Shown in pieces: positions 1 to 7,819 of a stretch of 44,918 nt of DNA. The stretch is from Eubacteriales bacterium (lineage in GTDB: Bacteria > Bacillota > Clostridia > Saccharofermentanales > Fastidiosipilaceae). The stretch spans positions 1 to 44,918 of the forward strand of contig JAUNVS010000008.1 in the NCBI GenBank assembly GCA_030537565.1. Direction: 5' to 3'. A program made the translations under genes and the position numbers. The notes under the pieces are model-generated. The model ran no database searches. It saw only the letters and a program-made list of their open reading frames with translations, and was not told where the DNA came from. Each line of letters opens with the position of its first letter. Within the stretch, counting starts at the first letter, position 1.

Positions 1-89
1 AGGTTGCGAAACTTCGTCGGCAACAGGAAGTAGAGGAGAAGGACCGGTGGGAGGAAGTAGAACAAAAAGCTAATCGAACTAAAAACCAT
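1..89 (-). CDS. MBOAT-family membrane O-acyltransferase, N-terminus only (cut by window edge)
   Basis: Only the first 29 codons are present; the gene runs off the left edge on the minus strand. The peptide starts MVFSSISFLFYF, continues with FLPPVLLLYFLLP and ends with a basic KFRN. This is the typical opening of AlgI/DltB-type MBOAT proteins, where a first membrane helix is followed by a Lys/Arg-Asn turn. MBOAT proteins move acyl groups across the membrane onto polysaccharides or other surface polymers. The ATG is preceded by AAGGAG with 6 nt spacing, and lies 10 nt after the stop of the SGNH/DUF4358 gene, so the two form an operon. The pairing of MBOAT with an SGNH protein supports the call, since these usually act together. 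The family call rests on 29 residues plus context. Confidence 0.75.
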   Translation of the reverse strand, partial: MVFSSISFLFYFLPPVLLLYFLLPTKFRN

Positions 90-99
90 GCGAAGCTCC

Positions 100-2337
100 T
101 TATTCTTCGAGGACCTGGGCGAGGACATCATTGCGATCTGAGACGATGAAGAAGAGGTAGGCTCCGCTTTGGATCGGATTCGCCGACTGGATGCGGGGCA
201 ACTCCGCTGGTGCGTAGTCCCGGTAGGTCGTCTCGCGCTGGCTTAGGTAGGACTTAATCTTTGGACGGGCTTCGAGGGCTTCCGACTTGGACTCAAAGAG
301 GAAGAAGACGAGTTCCTCAGCCGTCGCCCCAGTGCTTCGAAGTATACGTGCAGAAACGAGTTGACTGGCGTCAATGCCGTAGAGCTGAGAAATACTATTG
401 GTCCGAATCGCTGACATCTGATCCTCAAAATCGACTTCCTTTAACACCCCGCGGTAGACGCGGTCGAGGTAGGCATTTGCCGCCTCGCTGGCATTTGGGA
501 ACTGCTGTCGATAGTAGTTCGAGAGTTCTTCTTCATCTGGGTACTTCTCCCCCGCTGCAGCAACGGGGATACTCGGCCCACGCGAGCTACTGAGCCGGGT
601 CACGTCAGGATCTACCCGACCCGCCTGGACCAGATTTCCCTCTGCGTCATAAGTCGGAATCATCGCTTGAAGATGCTCTTTTAAAACCTCGCGATCCGCC
701 ATCACCTGAGCTTCAGACGGTGGCGAAAGCTGCTTATCATAGAGGCCGAGTGCGCCCTGGAATGTGTGACTCTGAATATATGTACACCATTCCGGCACGA
801 GGCGAATCGTAAAGTGAATCCCGTCTGCAGCCTCCCCATCATTGAGAACACCGTAGTCATTTCGAAGAAAATCACCATAGTCGAGGAGGAAACAATTCTC
901 CTCCCCACAGAGCTTCCAGAGACCCTGGTTAAAGGTGGAGAAAATACGATTACTTGGAAGCTTACCCTCCTGCTCGTAATCACCCGATACAGGAAAGAGC
1001 GTGAAGATATATATCTGAGCAGTCGCTTGCAACTTGCGAATATCACGGATCACCTGCCGATACTTCTCTATATAATCCTCCGGTTTCCGATATCCATCAT
1101 TAGTTCCAAGAAGTAGATATACCTTTCCATACTTACGTTTGGCCAACAGCGTTCGAACATTGCCTGAAACACCATCTTGATTGGTGAATACAAAGTCATC
1201 GAGACAACTCTCGACCGCCATAATCGGACGGGTAAAATGGTCCCCCCCCAGCGTGCTCCCCGCAGAGAAGACCGCAAAAACCGAGTCACCGATGAAACAG
1301 GCATCATCGAAGAATGAGGGGTCGGCAACGTCACTCTTCGGAATCAGGGGATACTCAGTGGGTGTATATAGACTTAAGTAGGGGTATTGTAACTGTCGCC
1401 CACCTGGCGTCTCAGTGGCAGCAGTGACCAACTTACGAGAATCAATCCATGCATAGACATCGCCATAATCAGATTTCTGAAACAACGTCTTCAGTTTCTT
1501 ATACGGAGGAGAAGGCTGTGATGCCCAGGCGAGAAGCTGATTCGCCGCAATCCCAAGCTCCTCGAGACGATTATCTGATAGCATCGAAGTGCCTGAACTA
1601 TCCGCAGCGAGTCGCTCAGATCCGCTTGCGGACTCATCGTCCGAATCATCCATAGACTTCGCAGCGGCCTCAAGTCGGAGTAGGACCTTATCCCGATTAC
1701 TGAGATAGGGTGCTTCATTTTCGAGAGGAAAGGATTTCAAGCCCTCACTACGAAAGAAATCGATCTGTGATTTACCAGAACTCTTCGCACTCTCGCCGTA
1801 GCGAAAATCGAGCCCCGCCTCGATCCCGTAAATCAAAAGGGCAAGGGCAAGGGCAAAGAGGAGTGCCCCCAACGTGAATTTACGAAGTGCCTTAACCAAA
1901 AGCTGAGCACGATCGCGCTGAATGGACTCAATCTGACTAAGCTCGATGCCATCACCGATGTGAAGCCGCTTATAATTTGTCTTCGAATTCTTCGCGGACT
2001 CATCAGCCCAGTCGGAGGCAACTGTCTCTGACGGAGTGCTTGCTGTGAGCGCCTCAATATTACCGAGCCCCGCATGATATACCGCGACAGGGGACGTCAC
2101 TTCAGATGGCGGCATTTGAGAACTGGACTCCGATGTCCCGCTCGGCGCCGTCTCTGAGGCCTCCTCTCGACTCAGTCCCTCACTGCTTCGCTGGGCTGCA
2201 AAAAAGCGCTCTGCCACCAGCGATTGACGAGGGCTAGTCGCAGCGTCCGCTTGCACCTCGTCAAGCAGTCGCTCTTGCTCCTGTTCGATCTCACTATGTG
2301 GATTTGGGTTTAATTCTCGCTCCGACTTCGATTTCAA
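100..2337 (-). CDS. Membrane-anchored SGNH hydrolase fused to a DUF4358 domain
   Basis: A 745-residue protein. Residues 1-150 are polar and low-complexity (probably cytoplasmic), one membrane helix lies at about 152-172, and the rest should be extracellular. Residues 345-520 form an SGNH/GDSL hydrolase: block I IGDS with candidate nucleophile Ser352, block III GTND at 411-414, and block V DGIHF at 505-509 supplying Asp and His. Residues about 610-740 match DUF4358: a GIDAS stretch, a STGATAEE stretch, then RDYAPAELP and a hydrophobic GAYLFFIVSD end. In many Clostridia these two domains are separate genes beside an MBOAT gene; here they are one polypeptide and the MBOAT gene follows directly. 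The likely role is handling acetyl groups on an exported glycan or wall polymer together with the MBOAT protein. The start is TTG with GAGG 11 nt upstream; an internal start is possible. Confidence 0.8.
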   Translation of the reverse strand: MKSKSERELNPNPHSEIEQEQERLLDEVQADAATSPRQSLVAERFFAAQRSSEGLSREEASETAPSGTSESSSQMPPSEVTSPVAVYHAGLGNIEALTASTPSETVASDWADESAKNSKTNYKRLHIGDGIELSQIESIQRDRAQLLVKALRKFTLGALLFALALALLIYGIEAGLDFRYGESAKSSGKSQIDFFRSEGLKSFPLENEAPYLSNRDKVLLRLEAAAKSMDDSDDESASGSERLAADSSGTSMLSDNRLEELGIAANQLLAWASQPSPPYKKLKTLFQKSDYGDVYAWIDSRKLVTAATETPGGRQLQYPYLSLYTPTEYPLIPKSDVADPSFFDDACFIGDSVFAVFSAGSTLGGDHFTRPIMAVESCLDDFVFTNQDGVSGNVRTLLAKRKYGKVYLLLGTNDGYRKPEDYIEKYRQVIRDIRKLQATAQIYIFTLFPVSGDYEQEGKLPSNRIFSTFNQGLWKLCGEENCFLLDYGDFLRNDYGVLNDGEAADGIHFTIRLVPEWCTYIQSHTFQGALGLYDKQLSPPSEAQVMADREVLKEHLQAMIPTYDAEGNLVQAGRVDPDVTRLSSSRGPSIPVAAAGEKYPDEEELSNYYRQQFPNASEAANAYLDRVYRGVLKEVDFEDQMSAIRTNSISQLYGIDASQLVSARILRSTGATAEELVFFLFESKSEALEARPKIKSYLSQRETTYRDYAPAELPRIQSANPIQSGAYLFFIVSDRNDVLAQVLEE

Positions 2338-2595
2338 GCCCGATTACGCCTCAATTCTAGAAAATCCCTACGAGCTCTCTCCCCGCTTATAAAGGGAGGG
2401 AGCGGCTACTCTCCATCATAATCTAAAACACAAAACTCTTCCAAGGTCGTAAGAGAATTTCGTCAGCTCGGTGAGCCAAGACACAATCCAGAGCGCTTTC
2501 ACTAGAATGAAACTCCTAAATTAGACAAGAAAAAGAAATGTTCGGGCGCTCTTCGCAACGTAGTCGATCCGAAGAAGTCTGCAAGCTCTAGGGCA

Positions 2596-2973
2596 TCAAT
2601 CCGCATAGGGACATGCGAGATCAATAACCTTTTCAATCATCTGATGGAGGAGGGCGGTAATTTCTGTCTCAGCCGCCCGATAGTAAACTTCCTTACCAAT
2701 CCGCTCCGAGATCACGAGATCCATATTTCTCAACTGACGAAGATGGTGTGAGACCGCGGGACTCGTCATCTCAACGCGGTTCGATAAGTCGATGACGCAG
2801 GTTTCACAATGGCAGAGGATCCAGAAAATTCGACAGCGATTTGGATCACCGAGAATTTTGAAAATATCAGATACCTTCTTAAACTGCTGCAGTGATGGAA
2901 CGGGTTCTTTAAGATGCGCGAGGAGCTCGAGAACACCGTGTTCATGCTCGTGTCGATTCGCATTTGTATCCAT
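2596..2973 (-). CDS. ArsR/SmtB-family metal-sensing repressor
   Basis: A 125-residue winged-helix protein. The recognition helix region reads SPAVSHHLRQL, followed by a wing near SERIGKEVYY. I chose the ATG at 2973 because AGGAGG sits 9 nt upstream; a TTG eight codons earlier has no such site. Candidate metal ligands are a His-rich N-terminus (His8, His10, His12) and a Cys cluster CHCETC (Cys54, Cys56, Cys59). Compared with CadC, whose motif is ELCVCD, only the first Cys of the pair is kept (ETCVID). The alpha-5 zinc site of SmtB is only partly present. It is transcribed divergently from an HMA protein and a P1B ATPase, so it most likely represses them in the absence of Zn, Cd or Pb. Confidence 0.88.
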   Translation of the reverse strand: MDTNANRHEHEHGVLELLAHLKEPVPSLQQFKKVSDIFKILGDPNRCRIFWILCHCETCVIDLSNRVEMTSPAVSHHLRQLRNMDLVISERIGKEVYYRAAETEITALLHQMIEKVIDLACPYAD

Positions 2974-3059
2974 TTTATCCCGCCTCCTAAACAGCAAGTA
3001 AATTATATGTATCCTACACGAAAGCGCCCGCCCTCGCTCATTTTTTTGTCCACGAGGGC

Positions 3060-3088
3060 TTGACCTCTATCAGAGGAAGAGCTATGCT
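3060..3088 (+). promoter_or_regulatory. Sigma-A-type promoter of the HMA/P1B-ATPase operon
   Basis: TTGACC at 3060-3065 and TATGCT at 3083-3088 are separated by 17 bp. A short inverted repeat CCTCT-ATC-AGAGG (3064-3076) overlaps the -35 end and spacer and could be a second protein-binding site. Confidence 0.65.
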
Positions 3089-3106
3089 GGCAATAACAAT
3101 TAAATG

Positions 3107-3128
3107 GTTGCTTAATTGTTTAAGCAAC
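3107..3128 (+). promoter_or_regulatory. 22-bp palindrome, probable ArsR-type operator
   Basis: GTTGCTTAA and its perfect reverse complement TTAAGCAAC are separated by TTGT. The palindrome lies just downstream of the expected transcription start and 5 nt before the GGAGGT ribosome binding site of the HMA gene. Its size and position fit a SmtB/ArsR dimer site; binding by the adjacent repressor is inferred. Confidence 0.65.
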
Positions 3129-3146
3129 TGTTTTGGAGGTGTGCAA

Positions 3147-3365
3147 ATGAAGAAGACTTATTCAATTATGGTCGACTGCCCGAACTGTGCAGAGAAAATG
3201 GAAACTGCCGCAAAGAATATCCCTGGTGTCGTAAACTGCCGGGTAAATTTCATGGCTCTGAAGATGAAGGTGGACTTCGAGGATGGTGTTGACGAGAAGT
3301 CGGTCATGGACGCTGTCGCGAAGGCCTGTCGGCGTGTTGAGCCAGACTGCTCTATCGACTATTAA
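3147..3365 (+). CDS. Stand-alone heavy-metal-associated (HMA) domain protein
   Basis: A 72-residue single-domain protein with the ferredoxin-like HMA signature: the metal-binding loop VDCPNCAEKME contains Cys11 and Cys14, followed by a GVVNCRVNF strand. The ATG at 3147 has GGAGGT 6 nt upstream; an earlier in-frame ATG at 3084 overlaps the promoter and is unlikely. It is 15 nt upstream of the P1B ATPase, which lacks an N-terminal HMA domain, so it either serves as that pump's detached metal-binding domain or as a soluble metal chaperone. The Asp before CPNC resembles ZntA-type (Zn/Cd/Pb) rather than copper HMA domains, which agrees with the pump class. Confidence 0.85.
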   Translation: MKKTYSIMVDCPNCAEKMETAAKNIPGVVNCRVNFMALKMKVDFEDGVDEKSVMDAVAKACRRVEPDCSIDY

Positions 3366-3380
3366 GTTGAGGGCAGGGAC

Positions 3381-5327
3381 ATGAATCGCAAACAACAAAT
3401 CCTCGGACTGCGCATACTCGCTGCAGCTCTCTGTTTAATCGGGCTGCACTTTGTCGAACTCGACCCACTGAGTACCCTCCTCCTCTACTTGATTCCCTAC
3501 CTGATCGTCGGCTACGACGTTCTTAAAAAGGCAGGGCTCGGGCTCTTCCACGGTAGACTCCTCGACGAAAACTTCCTCATGTCCCTCGCCACGCTCGGAG
3601 CCCTCATCCTCAGCCTTTGGAAGCACGAGGACAGCTACATCGAGGCGGTAGCGGTAATGCTCTTTTACCAGATTGGCGAACTCTTCGAAAATTACGCCAT
3701 CGGTAAAACTCGGCGCAATATTGCTGGACTCATGGATATTCAGACCGATGAGGCCTGTGCCCTCATCGACGGCAGTTGGCAGACCGTCGATGCAGAAGAT
3801 GTCGAGGTCGGCGATCTCATCCTCGTTAAACCAGGCGAGAAGATTCCCCTCGACGGTGAAATCGTCGAAGGCCGTTCAAGTCTCGATACCACCGCGCTCA
3901 GCGGCGAGAGTTATCCACGTGACTGTGAAGTCGGTGATACCGTCCTCAGCGCCGCAATTAACCTCGAAGCGGCGCTTAAAATCCGAGTCCAGGCCCGCTA
4001 TGAGGATTCAACCGCAGCGAAAATTGTCCGTCTCCTCGAAGAGGCTGGCATGCGTAAATCGAGCTCCGAGAAATTTATTTCCCGCTTTGCTCGTGTCTAC
4101 ACCCCAATCGTCACCCTCCTTGCACTCGCACTGAGTCTTCTACCACCGCTAATCGCCCTCGCCCTCGGCCAGCCAGCTGACTTCGGGCTCTGGATCTATC
4201 GCGGACTTACCTTTCTCGTAATCTCCTGTCCCTGTGCCCTCGTAATCAGTGTTCCCCTGACCTTTTTTGCAGCCTTAGGGGCCTCGAGTCGCCTCGGTAT
4301 TTTGATAAAGGGTTCCAGTGCGATGGAGGTTCTCGCCAAGCTCAAGCGCATGGTCTTCGATAAGACGGGTACCCTTACGGAAGGAAACTTTGAGGTAAAA
4401 GCCATCCACCACAACCGCATGCCAAGCGAACAACTCCTCGAATATGCTGCGATCGCTGAGAGCGCTTCCAGCCATCCGATCAGCCGCAGCATTATCCGCG
4501 CCTTTGGCAATCAAGTCGACCTCGATCGTCTCGAATCGCTCGAAGAACGGGCTGGCCGAGGTGTAATCGCCCGTATCGACGCTAAGGAAGTGGCGATCGG
4601 GAACCAACGTCTAATGGAAGAGCTCGGGATCGACATCATCGCCTGCCGAGAGGAGGCGGTGATCATCCACCTCGCGATCGATGGTGCATATGAAGGTCAT
4701 ATCGTCATTAGCGATCAGATTAAATCCGAAGCACCTGAGGCCCTCGCTGAGCTCCGCCATCTTGGCATCTCTAAACTCTACATGTTAAGTGGTGATCGAC
4801 GGCAGGTCGCCGAAGCGGTCGGCACCGAGCTCGGTCTCGAACATATCGAATCTGAACTCTTACCCGCAGATAAACTGGCCCGCATCGAAGCCCTCCAATC
4901 CGAATCGGAGAGCGCTGGCCTCCTCGCATTTGTGGGCGACGGAATTAACGATGCGCCTGCCCTCATGCGCGCTGATGTCGGAATCGCCATGGGTGGCCTC
5001 GGAGCAGATGCGGCCATCGAGGCAGCCGACCTCGTCCTCCTCGACGATGATCCGAGACGAATCGCCGAGGCGATCCGCCTCTCGCGCCAGGCTCTGCGCA
5101 TTGTCTCTGAAAACATCTTCTTTGCAATCGGGATAAAGGGACTCTGCCTCATCCTCGCGAGTTTAGGCCTCGCCTCCATGGCACTGGCCATCTTCGCAGA
5201 CGTCGGCGTCATGGTCCTCGCCGTACTCAACGCCGTGAGGATGCTGTACTTCCGAGGGCGCAAACTGCATCGAACGAGCCCTGCCCCTGCGCTTAGCAGC
5301 TCTAGCCCGCCCGGAGAAGCAGCCTAG
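3381..5327 (+). CDS. cadA: P1B-type ATPase exporting Zn2+/Cd2+/Pb2+
   Basis: A 648-residue heavy-metal pump in the membrane. Visible motifs: the actuator loop SGES at 174-177, the membrane metal site CPC at 283-285, phosphorylation motif DKTGT at 327-331, the His-Pro pair SSHP at 363-366, GDGIND at 519-524, and in the last two helices Lys587 and Asp607 (ADVG). CPC together with that Lys and Asp marks the Zn/Cd/Pb subgroup (P1B-2) rather than the copper pumps. The usual N-terminal HMA domain is absent and encoded separately just upstream. The short Ser/Pro-rich tail carries no metal motif. The start is supported by GAGGG upstream. It is probably derepressed by the divergent ArsR protein when metal is present. 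Confidence 0.93.
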   Translation: MNRKQQILGLRILAAALCLIGLHFVELDPLSTLLLYLIPYLIVGYDVLKKAGLGLFHGRLLDENFLMSLATLGALILSLWKHEDSYIEAVAVMLFYQIGELFENYAIGKTRRNIAGLMDIQTDEACALIDGSWQTVDAEDVEVGDLILVKPGEKIPLDGEIVEGRSSLDTTALSGESYPRDCEVGDTVLSAAINLEAALKIRVQARYEDSTAAKIVRLLEEAGMRKSSSEKFISRFARVYTPIVTLLALALSLLPPLIALALGQPADFGLWIYRGLTFLVISCPCALVISVPLTFFAALGASSRLGILIKGSSAMEVLAKLKRMVFDKTGTLTEGNFEVKAIHHNRMPSEQLLEYAAIAESASSHPISRSIIRAFGNQVDLDRLESLEERAGRGVIARIDAKEVAIGNQRLMEELGIDIIACREEAVIIHLAIDGAYEGHIVISDQIKSEAPEALAELRHLGISKLYMLSGDRRQVAEAVGTELGLEHIESELLPADKLARIEALQSESESAGLLAFVGDGINDAPALMRADVGIAMGGLGADAAIEAADLVLLDDDPRRIAEAIRLSRQALRIVSENIFFAIGIKGLCLILASLGLASMALAIFADVGVMVLAVLNAVRMLYFRGRKLHRTSPAPALSSSSPPGEAA

Positions 5328-5358
5328 TTCTTCGAGATTGTCCTGAATTAGATTTAGA

Positions 5359-5390
5359 GGCGGATCCCTAGACGAGGGGTCCGTCTTTCT
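5359..5390 (+). terminator. Rho-independent terminator after the P1B ATPase gene
   Basis: An 11-bp stem (5359-5369 with 5375-5385, two G-U type pairs) and a 5-nt loop, followed by a short T-rich run. Confidence 0.65.
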
Positions 5391-5462
5391 CTATTCTCCA
5401 CTTAAATGACCAATCCAGACGAAGAGTCGGAGATTGCTTTCATCCAGCAGAGAGGTATTGAT

Positions 5463-6278
5463 ATGAAAATTATTCTATCCCCAGCTAAGACGCTCCGAGA
5501 CCAAGCCCTCCGCTTGGAGGGACTGCCTGAACATCGGGAGTATTTTCCCGACGAGCGCAGCCAGCTCGACCAAATTCTTGCAAATTACAGCGAGGCTGAG
5601 ATGCAGGGCATATGGAAGACCTCGGATCAATTGAGCGCCCGAAGCTACGAGCGCTGGTGGCAAGCTCGAGCCACGGGCGAGCGCCATCCAGCCCTCGGTC
5701 TCTACCATGGAGCCGTCTATCAGAATCTCGAAGTCGAAAGCTGCAGCCCAGGAATGCTCACCTATCTGGACGAGAAACTGCGGATCATTTCGGGACTCTA
5801 CGGTCTCCTCGCCCCCTCAACCCCAATCCTCCCATACCGCCTCGAAATGGCTAGCCGCTTTAATTTCGAATTGGATGCTAATGCATATAGCAATCTTTAC
5901 GACTACTGGGGCAGCCGCCTCGCCGATGCCCTCGTCGACGAAATCGAGGCTGAGAAAAAATCGGGAATTAGTGAAGACGCCTTTATTCTAAATCTCGCAT
6001 CGAATGAGTATGCCAAAGCCGTTCAGGATCAGCTTCAGGGACGCCTCAGCTGCATCAATGTCTATTTTTACGTCTTGCGAAAGGATGCCTCAGGCGCGGA
6101 TAAACGCCTAAACCTCGCGACCTATGCGAAGATCCAACGGGGCCACCTACTCCGTCACCTCGCAGCCAAGCGAGTTGAGAATCGCTCGGCCCTCGAAAAC
6201 TACAGTGACCAGGGCTTCGTCTATTCACCCGAACTAAGCGGGGACGACGAAATCATCTACCTCCGCGACGAACGTTGA
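5463..6278 (+). CDS. yaaA: YaaA (UPF0246) family peroxide-stress protein
   Basis: A 271-residue protein opening with the family signature MKIILSPAKT. Other family marks are the central YHGAVYQNL and SGLYGLLAP, then PYRLEM and LASNEYAKAV. In E. coli YaaA limits free iron and DNA damage during hydrogen peroxide stress and binds DNA; the role here is inferred from the family. I chose the ATG at 5463 because GAGAGG lies 7 nt upstream and it gives the family's usual N-terminus; an ATG at 5406 would add 19 unmatched residues. It stands alone, with terminators on both sides. Confidence 0.92.
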   Translation: MKIILSPAKTLRDQALRLEGLPEHREYFPDERSQLDQILANYSEAEMQGIWKTSDQLSARSYERWWQARATGERHPALGLYHGAVYQNLEVESCSPGMLTYLDEKLRIISGLYGLLAPSTPILPYRLEMASRFNFELDANAYSNLYDYWGSRLADALVDEIEAEKKSGISEDAFILNLASNEYAKAVQDQLQGRLSCINVYFYVLRKDASGADKRLNLATYAKIQRGHLLRHLAAKRVENRSALENYSDQGFVYSPELSGDDEIIYLRDER

Positions 6279-6294
6279 CATTCCAGGATCGGAC

Positions 6295-6330
6295 AAAAAA
6301 AGGCCGCCCAATTCAGGGCGGTCTTTTTTT
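6295..6330. terminator. Bidirectional terminator between yaaA and the convergent secreted-protein gene
   Basis: An 8-bp stem GGCCGCCC/GGGCGGTC with a 6-nt loop is flanked by A7 on the left and T7 on the right, so it can work on both strands. Confidence 0.9.
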
Positions 6331-6365
6331 CTACTGGGAGATGCTAATCGCTCTCCACTTGCAAC

Positions 6366-7745
6366 TTATGCAGCAGGTGCTTGCGCAGCTTCCTGGCTTG
6401 GAACAGTCGATTCTGAGCTCGTAGCCTCGCTTGCGGAGAGATCCTGGGCGCGGCTGCTGAGGTCAGCGGGGACCTCAATCGGGCTCGAGCTTTCGAGACT
6501 GCTAACGCTGCTGAGCTCGATTTGGAAGCTCTCGATATTCGTCAACTCTAAGAGACCCGACGCTTCATTGATCAACTTAGCGCCTGAGCTCTTCTGACGC
6601 TCAGCTTCCGTGAACAGGCGAACGAAAGGAGCAAGGTCTGCAGAGATTTCACCAGTGAAATTCCCCTGTTCATCAATACCATATTCCACTGGAACGACGA
6701 GCTCACTGGCGTTGACAAACTGACGCAGACTTTCGATATAAGCAGTCTTCTGCAGGGAATCCAACTGAAGGAATTCTGGAGAGAGAATCATACCGAGACC
6801 CTTTTTCCCCATAATCTGAATAAAGGCATCGAGGCTGTAAAGGGCAGTCACCCGCTTCGAGCCATCATTACTGGGCAATTGTTTAAAGCTTATGCCCTGA
6901 ACATAATCGCTTCTGGAATGGCCATTTCCATAGATCGAGACACTGCCATCTGGAATCTGGATCCGATAAGCGGCGTTCGTCGAGCTTCCCTCGTAAGCAC
7001 AGTAGAGGCTGGTGCTACCATCGCTGGAAACTGGGCTCAGGTAGATCTGTACTTTGAAATTTGCCGGGCTTGTCTCACTGCCCATCTGACCATCGGCAAC
7101 ATAGCTAAGACCATTTTGTTGGTCGACGAGGTCTGAGAACTGCCCGCGAAGCTCCAAATCCTTATGTTCGCCATTTTGGTCAAATTTCAAGCGCATCGTC
7201 GACTGCCCCTGGAAGCCAGAGGAATAGATCTGTGACAAATTCGCCAGGAGATTCGCCTTCATAGCTGGATCGAGATCAGGGAATTGATCGTAGTAATGGC
7301 GGTCGAGATCGGCATAATCGCCCATCGAAACACCACTAAAGCTGAGCTCACCCACGACAGACTCTGGAGTAGTCGTGCCCACTGGAGCCTGATAGGGAAT
7401 GTTCTGCTGGGCTTGCGTCACTGTAGTCGTGGGAACCGTCGTCGGAGCAACCTGACCTCCAGCATCGCCACTAGGTGCGGGATTCGGGTTGACCGGATTA
7501 TTTCCATGGTCACCATCACTAGGCTGGGGGACAGTATTCACTGGATTATCGTTATCGCCATCATCTGGACCGACAGGAACTGGTACCCCATCAGAAGCCC
7601 CTGGACCAAGCGTAGGTTGCGTCTCACCGCCAGCTGGTGGTGGTGAGCCACCTGGGGGCGCATCAGCTCTCAGCAGAGAGAGACCGCTAAAACTAATGAG
7701 AATGGCCAGAAATAGGCCTACTAAGCGTTTACCGTGGGATGTCAT
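6366..7745 (-). CDS. Secreted protein with Pro/Gly/Asn-rich linker, function unknown
   Basis: A 459-residue protein. An N-terminal signal peptide (residues about 5-27: a short basic start, a hydrophobic core and a cleavage-like LLRADA) is followed by about 90 residues rich in Pro, Gly, Asp and Asn. A folded domain spans roughly 130-420, with alternating hydrophobic strands reminiscent of beta-rich carrier or lipoprotein-like domains, and the tail is Ser/Glu/Ala-rich. I do not recognise the family. There is no lipobox Cys, LPXTG or membrane anchor, so release into the medium or loose wall association is likely. The start has AGGAGG 6 nt upstream. The gene is monocistronic; it converges on yaaA and shares its terminator. 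Confidence 0.75.
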   Translation of the reverse strand: MTSHGKRLVGLFLAILISFSGLSLLRADAPPGGSPPPAGGETQPTLGPGASDGVPVPVGPDDGDNDNPVNTVPQPSDGDHGNNPVNPNPAPSGDAGGQVAPTTVPTTTVTQAQQNIPYQAPVGTTTPESVVGELSFSGVSMGDYADLDRHYYDQFPDLDPAMKANLLANLSQIYSSGFQGQSTMRLKFDQNGEHKDLELRGQFSDLVDQQNGLSYVADGQMGSETSPANFKVQIYLSPVSSDGSTSLYCAYEGSSTNAAYRIQIPDGSVSIYGNGHSRSDYVQGISFKQLPSNDGSKRVTALYSLDAFIQIMGKKGLGMILSPEFLQLDSLQKTAYIESLRQFVNASELVVPVEYGIDEQGNFTGEISADLAPFVRLFTEAERQKSSGAKLINEASGLLELTNIESFQIELSSVSSLESSSPIEVPADLSSRAQDLSASEATSSESTVPSQEAAQAPAA

Positions 7746-7819
7746 ATTATCCTCCTGAAAATCTATGGCTAAGGTGCCGTTTACTGTCGGGATCGAAAAT
7801 ACGATCCAATGACGATTAC

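Noticed and set aside
3-143. Plus-strand open frame at the left edge encoding a charged peptide (LRRQQEVEEKDRWEE)
   Set aside because: It lies exactly opposite the MBOAT start and the end of the SGNH gene; the minus strand has the ribosome binding site and the recognisable membrane helix.
2372-2403. Imperfect hairpin (GCTCCCTCCC with GGGGAGAGAGC) upstream of the SGNH gene
   Set aside because: No U-run follows on either strand and the position, before a gene, does not fit a terminator; no riboswitch class recognised.
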